A stretch of 64,000 nucleotides of DNA from Halopseudomonas salina (GTDB taxonomy: Bacteria; Pseudomonadota; Gammaproteobacteria; Pseudomonadales; Pseudomonadaceae), in assembly GCF_008641105.1 (NCBI RefSeq), contig NZ_VTTI01000001.1, forward strand, positions 83,750 through 147,749, written 5' to 3'. Below the pieces are notes generated by a model. The model had not been told where the DNA came from. It did not search any database and saw nothing but the letters and a program-made list of their open reading frames with translations. The position numbers were made by a program, and so were the translations under genes. Below are positions 59,322 through 64,000 of this stretch, in pieces (position 1 is the first letter of the stretch; each line of letters starts with the position of its first letter).

Positions 59322-60764
59322 TCAGCAGGTAAACAACTTCTCGCTGAAATCCACCTCATCGAGGTAGGTGATCCGCGCGGTCTTGAAATTCAGATCCACC
59401 AGCAAATGGCAGTAATACTCACCGTGTCGCCAGGCCATGGCGACACTTGAGTCATTGGAGTAATTGAGCTCAAAACGTCCATCGAAGGCCGGATAGCTCG
59501 AGCGAAAACGCATGAGTTTCAGCAGCCGTTGCACTACAGGCTGTTCGATGGCCTCATCCATTTCCTCCAGGCTGTAATAGTGCCGATTGATATCACGCAG
59601 CTCGCCGGTGGCGTTCATCAGCTCCTCGTCATTGCAGCCGGCGAGCAGGCCGACGTAATACACCTGGGGAATGCCGGGCGTGAAAAACTGAATTGCACGG
59701 GCAGCAATGTAGCTGTCGTCATTCTTCATCAAGGCATCGTAAAAGGTACAGGTAAGCTGATATATGGCTCCCACACTGTTTACCCGGGCAGCAGAGCGCC
59801 GCAGGATCGGGTCGGCACTGCGCGCGTTGATGTTATCGATCAACTCGCGAATCTTGTCATGGGGTAGTACACCCTCGACATCAGGAATACAGATGCCATC
59901 GTGGGTGTCGAGCACGGTAATGCTGTTGCGCGGGCACATGCGCAACCAGTTCTTCAGATACACACTGTTGTTGTCGAGCAGCGTGTAGAGCAGCAGCGGT
60001 GGCAAGGCAAAAGCATAGGGGTGCATGTTGCGCCGGCTGATCGCGTACTGGAAGCTGGTGTGGTCGTGCACCTCCGGCAGGCATTCCGCGCCGTACCGGG
60101 CAGCGGTCTCGTTGACCCACTCCAGAATGCGATACACATCCGGCTCGACCAGAAAGCAACTGGTGCCGATGCGCTTGGTGGTATAGCCGAACGCATCCAG
60201 ACGCAGAAGCTTGATGCCTTTGCTTGTAAGAAACTGGATGTATTCTTCCATCAGCCGATAGGTAATGTCCGCTTCATAGTTGAGATCAATCTGCCGTTCG
60301 GTAAAGGTGCACCAGACGCGGTCAGTGCTGCCATCGGCAAAGGTTATCTCGCGGAAGGGCTCTTTCTCCTTGCGGATATGAATCTTGGCCAGGTCGTCGG
60401 GAGTGATCTCGCCAAACCGGTTGACGTGTACGAAGAGCTCGGCATAGGGCGAGTCAAAACCATTCTGCAGGAAATCCTTGAACTGCTCGGACTCGTCAGA
60501 GATGTGATTGACCGTCAGATCCGAACAGATATCGTACTCGTCAGCCAACCGCTCAATGTCCTCCCAGGTCCCAAATGCAGGATCCACTTCCTTGTGCGTC
60601 AGGGGGGAAAATCCGCCATCGGCGTTGGAAGGAAAGAACGGCAGGATATGAATGCCACCGATGGCGTCGGATAGATGACGACTGATCGCGGTGTGCAGGT
60701 CATGAAGATTATTGCCAAGACGATTGGGGTAACAGATCAGTTGTACTGCGTTGCGTAACGCCAA
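59322..60764 (-). CDS. GH13_18 sucrose-phosphorylase-family enzyme, acceptor specificity open
   Basis: This 480-aa cytoplasmic enzyme splits an alpha-glucoside with phosphate to alpha-glucose 1-phosphate. The nucleophile is Asp190 (RLDAFGY), acid/base Glu231 (PEVHDH) and third carboxylate Asp289 (LDTHDG). Overall similarity to sucrose phosphorylase is plain. The acceptor loop reads VGAIYQ (331-336), where sucrose phosphorylases I recall have LDLYQ or LDIYQ, so the Asp that contacts fructose is replaced by Ala. Glucosylglycerol phosphorylase of marine bacteria is a possible alternative. GGAGGT precedes a TTG start (60764). No sugar transporter is adjacent. Confidence 0.85.
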   Translation of the reverse strand: MALRNAVQLICYPNRLGNNLHDLHTAISRHLSDAIGGIHILPFFPSNADGGFSPLTHKEVDPAFGTWEDIERLADEYDICSDLTVNHISDESEQFKDFLQNGFDSPYAELFVHVNRFGEITPDDLAKIHIRKEKEPFREITFADGSTDRVWCTFTERQIDLNYEADITYRLMEEYIQFLTSKGIKLLRLDAFGYTTKRIGTSCFLVEPDVYRILEWVNETAARYGAECLPEVHDHTSFQYAISRRNMHPYAFALPPLLLYTLLDNNSVYLKNWLRMCPRNSITVLDTHDGICIPDVEGVLPHDKIRELIDNINARSADPILRRSAARVNSVGAIYQLTCTFYDALMKNDDSYIAARAIQFFTPGIPQVYYVGLLAGCNDEELMNATGELRDINRHYYSLEEMDEAIEQPVVQRLLKLMRFRSSYPAFDGRFELNYSNDSSVAMAWRHGEYYCHLLVDLNFKTARITYLDEVDFSEKLFTC

Positions 60765-60907
60765 TGCGGAGCACCTCCGTCAGAATGAGAATCCCAGTCA
60801 AGCCCGTAACCAAGCATAGCACCTAGGCACAGTGGCGAAAAACCGAGACGGGCCGCCCCGCGTCCACCAATATGCCGCCAGCAATTCACACGCACAGGCC
60901 CCAAGTG

Positions 60908-61825
60908 CTACATACCCTTACCGAGCATCTGACCATTGACGGTCTTGCCATAAAGGTTTTCCCCATCATTGGCGTGATACTTATCGCGGGTTTTCTCAAC
61001 CGAACCATCAATCAACCGGGGATCCTGTGGCCGCTCGTGGCTGTTCATATAGGCCGCCACATGCCAGGCTTGAGCATCTGACAAGGATCCACCCTTACCC
61101 AGAGGCATGCTTTCCTTGATAAACGCAGCGGCAGTATTGATTCGATGCATGCCTGCACCCCAGTTGAAGGAATCCGCGCCCCAGAGAGGTGGAAAAACAT
61201 AGTCATCCCCGGATTTCTGGCCCTGGCCATTATCACCATGGCAAACCGCGCACTGGGACGCGTAGATCTGCTCTCCCTGCACAAGATCATATCCATCCGA
61301 TGGCTCAGGCACAGCCGGGTAGCCCCGCCCGGGCAGCTCCTGACCGGTAGGCGCACCAGTAGCAAGCCAGTAGGAATACGCCGAAAGAGCAGCTATAACC
61401 GGTCCGTCGGCCGGCGGAGCTGTGCCGTTCATGCTGAATTGGAAGCAACCCTGTATACGCTCAACGTAGCTGTTTACCCTGTCGTTTTTGCTCCGGTAAG
61501 CAGGGTACATGGTGTACGCCGCCCAAAGCGGTGCGGAATTGGCTTTGCGCCCCTGCTCAAGATGGCAGTTGGCGCAGGCGAGACCGTTACCAACAAACTC
61601 CGGGGCACGGTTTCTGGTGTCGACAAACACCGCGCGCCCCTCCTGCACCAGCTTTCCATAGGCATTGTCTGAAAGCGCACTTTCCAGCGGTGGTCTGAAA
61701 TCATGGACGCCTGCGCCCACAACTGCACCGGTGACAATCTGCGACTGATCCTCCATCACAATGTCTTCAGCTGACGCGGAAAGGGCAAGAGCGATCAGCA
61801 ATAAAGGCTTTATGCGCATTCTCAT
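60908..61825 (-). CDS. tsdA: Thiosulfate dehydrogenase / tetrathionate reductase
   Basis: This 305-aa periplasmic diheme cytochrome c joins two thiosulfates to tetrathionate. A signal peptide ends near ALSASA. Heme motifs are CANCH (84-88) and CAVCH (192-196). Cys127 in ERIQGCFQFSMNG matches the unusual cysteine heme ligand of the catalytic heme in TsdA. FPPLWGADSFNWGAGM and SMPLGKG, with the Met/Lys region of the second heme, complete the family picture. It overlaps tsdB by 4 bp. Confidence 0.92.
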   Translation of the reverse strand: MRMRIKPLLLIALALSASAEDIVMEDQSQIVTGAVVGAGVHDFRPPLESALSDNAYGKLVQEGRAVFVDTRNRAPEFVGNGLACANCHLEQGRKANSAPLWAAYTMYPAYRSKNDRVNSYVERIQGCFQFSMNGTAPPADGPVIAALSAYSYWLATGAPTGQELPGRGYPAVPEPSDGYDLVQGEQIYASQCAVCHGDNGQGQKSGDDYVFPPLWGADSFNWGAGMHRINTAAAFIKESMPLGKGGSLSDAQAWHVAAYMNSHERPQDPRLIDGSVEKTRDKYHANDGENLYGKTVNGQMLGKGM

Positions 61826-62469
61826 TGGCCTGCTCCTTTTTCAGCCAAGCCGGCGAAGTACTGCGCTACGGCTCCCACCTCGGCATCAGTCAGTTTGCGA
61901 GCGATGTGGCCCATCAGGTCATTGGGATCGTTATTGCGCGCACCCTGGCGCCATGCATTGAGCTGCGCGGCTATATATTGAGTTGATTGTCCTGCTAGTG
62001 GCGGAAACGCCTCGCCTACGCCCACACCTCCAGGTCCGTGACAGGCTACACATTCCGGGATATTGCGTTCCCATGCACCGCGTAATGCCAGTATCTCACC
62101 GACACCCAAAGCCGCAGCTGCACGACCAACCCGCTCGACCGCGGGCCAGGGTTTGTCGGCAAGCATAGTAGACACAGCGTGAGCTTCTTCAGCGCTCAAA
62201 GCCGCAGCAATGGGTTGCATGATCGGATTGGCGCGCTCACCGGAAGCGAAATCAGTCAGCTGCTTTTTCATATACTCGGCAGACAGGCCACCCAGCCGGG
62301 GAAAGCCCGCGGCACCCATCCCTTCACCCTCAGCACCATGGCAGGTAATGCAAGCCATGGCCGCCGGGTTGGCTCCACCTTTTGTGTATACAGAAACCGA
62401 ATCTGCAGCATGGATCGGAATGGATACCGCCAGAAGGAGCAAGCAGCTAGTCCAGCGCAAGACGTTCAT
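61822..62469 (-). CDS. tsdB: Diheme cytochrome c4-type electron acceptor of TsdA
   Basis: This 215-aa periplasmic protein has a signal peptide (cleavage near IHAADS) and two cytochrome c domains with CITCH (40-44) and CVACH (140-144). FPRLGGLSAEYMKKQL and FPPLAGQSTQYIAAQL are the repeated c4 motifs. TsdB is the partner that takes electrons from TsdA in P. stutzeri. It is first in the tsdBA pair. AAGG lies upstream of ATG 62469. Confidence 0.9.
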   Translation of the reverse strand: MNVLRWTSCLLLLAVSIPIHAADSVSVYTKGGANPAAMACITCHGAEGEGMGAAGFPRLGGLSAEYMKKQLTDFASGERANPIMQPIAAALSAEEAHAVSTMLADKPWPAVERVGRAAAALGVGEILALRGAWERNIPECVACHGPGGVGVGEAFPPLAGQSTQYIAAQLNAWRQGARNNDPNDLMGHIARKLTDAEVGAVAQYFAGLAEKGAGQ

Positions 62470-62626
62470 ATCAGAACCTTGTGGATTATTTTAATGTCGG
62501 CAAGGGTGCGGTCCCCTTGCCGTTACATTGAGCATAGCCGCAGAAATGGCTGTATGTAGCGAATGCGAGGAGAGAAAGGCGATTGAGATAGGTGATGCCA
62601 GATTGAGGCCGGCTGAGGCCGCAAAA

Positions 62627-62658
62627 AAAAGACCCGTTCCTTTCGGAACGGGTCTTTT
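62627..62658. terminator. Rho-independent terminator left of the tRNA fragment
   Basis: A 14-bp perfect stem of AAAAGACCCGTTCC and its complement encloses a TTTC loop. The A/T ends give U runs in either direction. It lies 7 bp beyond the CCA end of the reverse-strand tRNA piece, so it was probably the terminator of the original tRNA-Thr gene. Confidence 0.9.
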
Positions 62659-62665
62659 CTCTTTC

Positions 62666-62712
62666 TGGTGCCGGCACCAAGAGTCGAACTCGGGACCTAC
62701 TGATTACAAGTC
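62666..62712 (-). pseudogene. 3' fragment of tRNA-Thr(UGU), probable attachment site
   Basis: On the reverse strand these 47 nt equal the 3' part of a bacterial tRNA-Thr: the anticodon loop CTTGTAA with UGU, the variable loop, the T arm (GAGTTCGACTC) and the acceptor strand with encoded CCA. The 5' half should continue at 62713, but the sequence diverges at once. A tRNA piece of this size next to the tRNA terminator is what remains at the distal junction after integration into a tRNA 3' end. Confidence 0.88.
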
Positions 62713-62760
62713 GCTAGATGTTACCCTGAGGCCAGTAAAGTCTAGGCTAGTATTGCCAAG

Positions 62761-62873
62761 GGTACAATAGAGTTAACTAGTTGTTTATGCTTGGTTTTCA
62801 TGAGTTTTGCCGAGATCGCAAAAACTGGGCACTGTACCACTACTGTACCTTTCTGGTGTACCTATTTTGTACC
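62761..62873. repeat. TGTACC direct repeats near the junction
   Basis: TGTACC occurs at 62833, 62844, 62857 and 62868, spaced 11, 13 and 11 bp, about one helical turn. An inverted copy, GGTACA, lies at 62761. Such arrays by tRNA attachment sites often bind integrase or excisionase arms. The last copies enter the stop end of the lipoprotein gene. Confidence 0.6.
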
Positions 62874-63233
62874 TTTTGAGCGCGTGAACGGCTTCCATGT
62901 CCTTGGCATTCCAGCCGCGCCTAGACCAGCAAATCCCTGACAGCTTTTGCTCAAGCAATCCAGACTCTCTTCATCGATGCCTAGACCGTAGACGAAAACA
63001 ACAGGGCCATTTGAAAGGACTAACTTTCCCTCGCGGACATCTGCGTCAAAATCATCCGCCCACTTGATGTCCCGTCTCATCCGGCCGATAGATTCGATCC
63101 GAGCGCTGTTTCCGTTCACAGTCATAACGGCGTAGGTACCCATGCCATTATCTCCTGCATAGCTACCATCAAAATCACCTTTGCAGCCTGCCAGAACGCA
63201 GACCATACCGATAACCAGACATTTATAGAACAT
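62862..63233 (-). CDS. Small predicted lipoprotein, unknown function
   Basis: A 123-aa protein with a lipoprotein signal peptide and lipobox VLAGC (Cys17). The mature part has GSYAGDNGMGTYAVM and a beta-rich look, two further cysteines in DCLSKSCQG and a basic tail. AAGGAGAAAGGTTTT precedes ATG 63233. I do not recognise a family. It lies inside the putative element. Confidence 0.7.
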   Translation of the reverse strand: MFYKCLVIGMVCVLAGCKGDFDGSYAGDNGMGTYAVMTVNGNSARIESIGRMRRDIKWADDFDADVREGKLVLSNGPVVFVYGLGIDEESLDCLSKSCQGFAGLGAAGMPRTWKPFTRSKGTK

Positions 63234-63327
63234 AAAACCTTTCTCCTTCGGTGGGTTCAGGCTTTACATCCTGCGTGAGGGCCCGAGGTGTCAGTAGCCC
63301 TTCAGACGACTTGAGGAGAGCTTCAAA

Positions 63328-64000
63328 CTAGAAAATTTCTTCCACAGGGGTTTCGGGCGACAAGCCCAACAGTTCGATAATGCTATCCGCCAGCTCTTGG
63401 TTTATCTCTGTTACCCATTGAGTGATCAAAGATAAGTAAAAATCGTTAACGTCTTCGTCAGAGACGATCCAGCCAATCTGACTGTTATCGATTGCCGCTT
63501 GGAATAAACGTTCGGCGTCTTGTTTCGTCAGGGACTGCCGATATCGATTCAGGTTCGCCACTGCAAAATGAGTGGTAGCGAAACTTCCACTTTCCACCAA
63601 CTGGAGGATGGCGGCTTCTATTTCTTCACGTGGCACCGCAGCAATAACCTCCTGCGGCGGCACACCGAATTGAAGTGCCGGAGCAGGGGTCTCAGGGACT
63701 TGCCGCTGACCGTCATCTTCCACCTCTGGATTTTCGGGCTCCTCCGGAATCCTGGTAGCCACATGCTCCCCGGCATCTGGTTGATTTTGAGTGTTCTTGT
63801 AGTAAGCCACTACCTCATTGATAGTCCTAAAAATAGTCAGATGTCCGCCCTGCTTTCGCTCGTTCCACTCCTCAGCTAAAAACGCAAGTGGGCGAGTATT
63901 TTTGTCCATCGTTAGAGGGGAAGCGTAGTCACCGTCCTTCGAGACGATAAATAAATCGCCGTTTGGCACCTGAGCCAGCAGTGTCTCCCAGATATACCGA
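63328..64000 (-). CDS. C-terminal part of a PIN-like (DUF4935-type) protein, start outside the window
   Basis: The frame is open to the right edge (upstream residues include RYIWETLLAQ), so the GTG at 63969 is not a start. At least 224 residues are visible. GDLFIVSKDGDYAS, then LAFLAEEWNERKQGG and the distal HFAVANLNRYRQSLT and NSQIGWIVSDEDV resemble the end of PIN-like proteins of the DUF4935 group, which I judge from memory. The N-terminal part with the first acidic residues is missing. If correct it may be an RNase of a toxin or defence system. Confidence 0.6.
   Translation of the reverse strand, partial: RYIWETLLAQVPNGDLFIVSKDGDYASPLTMDKNTRPLAFLAEEWNERKQGGHLTIFRTINEVVAYYKNTQNQPDAGEHVATRIPEEPENPEVEDDGQRQVPETPAPALQFGVPPQEVIAAVPREEIEAAILQLVESGSFATTHFAVANLNRYRQSLTKQDAERLFQAAIDNSQIGWIVSDEDVNDFYLSLITQWVTEINQELADSIIELLGLSPETPVEEIF

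Noticed and set aside
62528..62770. 80-codon ORF containing WCRHQESNSGPTDYKS
   Set aside because: This is a translation of the antisense of the tRNA-Thr fragment and terminator, a well-known artefact.

Overview
The window comes from a gammaproteobacterium of the Pseudomonas type. The block metY - universal stress protein - ParA - hemE - gltD - gltB - SPOR/AAA protein - aroB - aroK - pilQPONM - ponA has the gene order I know from Pseudomonas chromosomes, and the PilM, PilQ, HemE and GltB proteins look strongly Pseudomonas-like. The Mrp-type antiporter cluster and the possible glucosylglycerol-type phosphorylase would suit a salt-exposed relative such as the Halopseudomonas/P. pertucinogena or P. 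stutzeri groups. That placement is inference. Almost the whole window reads as chromosomal backbone. Only the last 1.3 kb looks like the edge of an integrated element.

Layout. 1-5.8 kb: a truncated acyl-CoA dehydrogenase, an SLC13-type permease, heptamer repeats, metY and a universal stress protein. 5.8-25 kb: orphan ParA, hemE, gltBD (clear terminator and promoter), a DamX-like protein, aroB, aroK, the type IV pilus operon pilMNOPQ and divergent ponA. 24.8-30.9 kb: a LysR regulator divergent from an acyl-CoA synthetase and a single-chain acyl-CoA carboxylase. 30.9-38 kb: a cyanide-insensitive-type cytochrome bd oxidase (cioAB-like) joined to cydDC behind a perfect Anr/FNR box, then lrgAB-type genes. 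38-43 kb: a pair of acyl-CoA dehydrogenases, one lacking the catalytic glutamate, divergent from a Baeyer-Villiger monooxygenase plus esterase. 43-46 kb: a chemoreceptor and an AarF/UbiB kinase. 46.4-53.3 kb: an unusual Mrp operon with three antiporter-like subunits.

53.3-62.5 kb: a DUF945 protein, a double-hotdog thioesterase, a Tat-exported sulfatase with a divergent LysR regulator, an Rnk-type regulator, a GH13 sucrose-phosphorylase-family enzyme and the thiosulfate dehydrogenase pair tsdBA. 62.6-64 kb: a terminator, then a 47-nt 3' fragment of tRNA-Thr(UGU), direct TGTACC repeats, a small lipoprotein and the C-terminal part of a PIN-like protein. This is the expected signature of the distal junction of an element integrated into a tRNA gene. 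Its integrase and bulk would lie beyond the right edge.

Themes. Several transcription units handle acyl-CoA or ester chemistry: synthetase plus carboxylase, heteromeric dehydrogenase, monooxygenase plus esterase, and thioesterase. Others are respiratory or ion-motive (bd oxidase with its assembly transporter, Mrp complex, tsdBA). No CRISPR array, rRNA, insertion sequence or complete tRNA was found.
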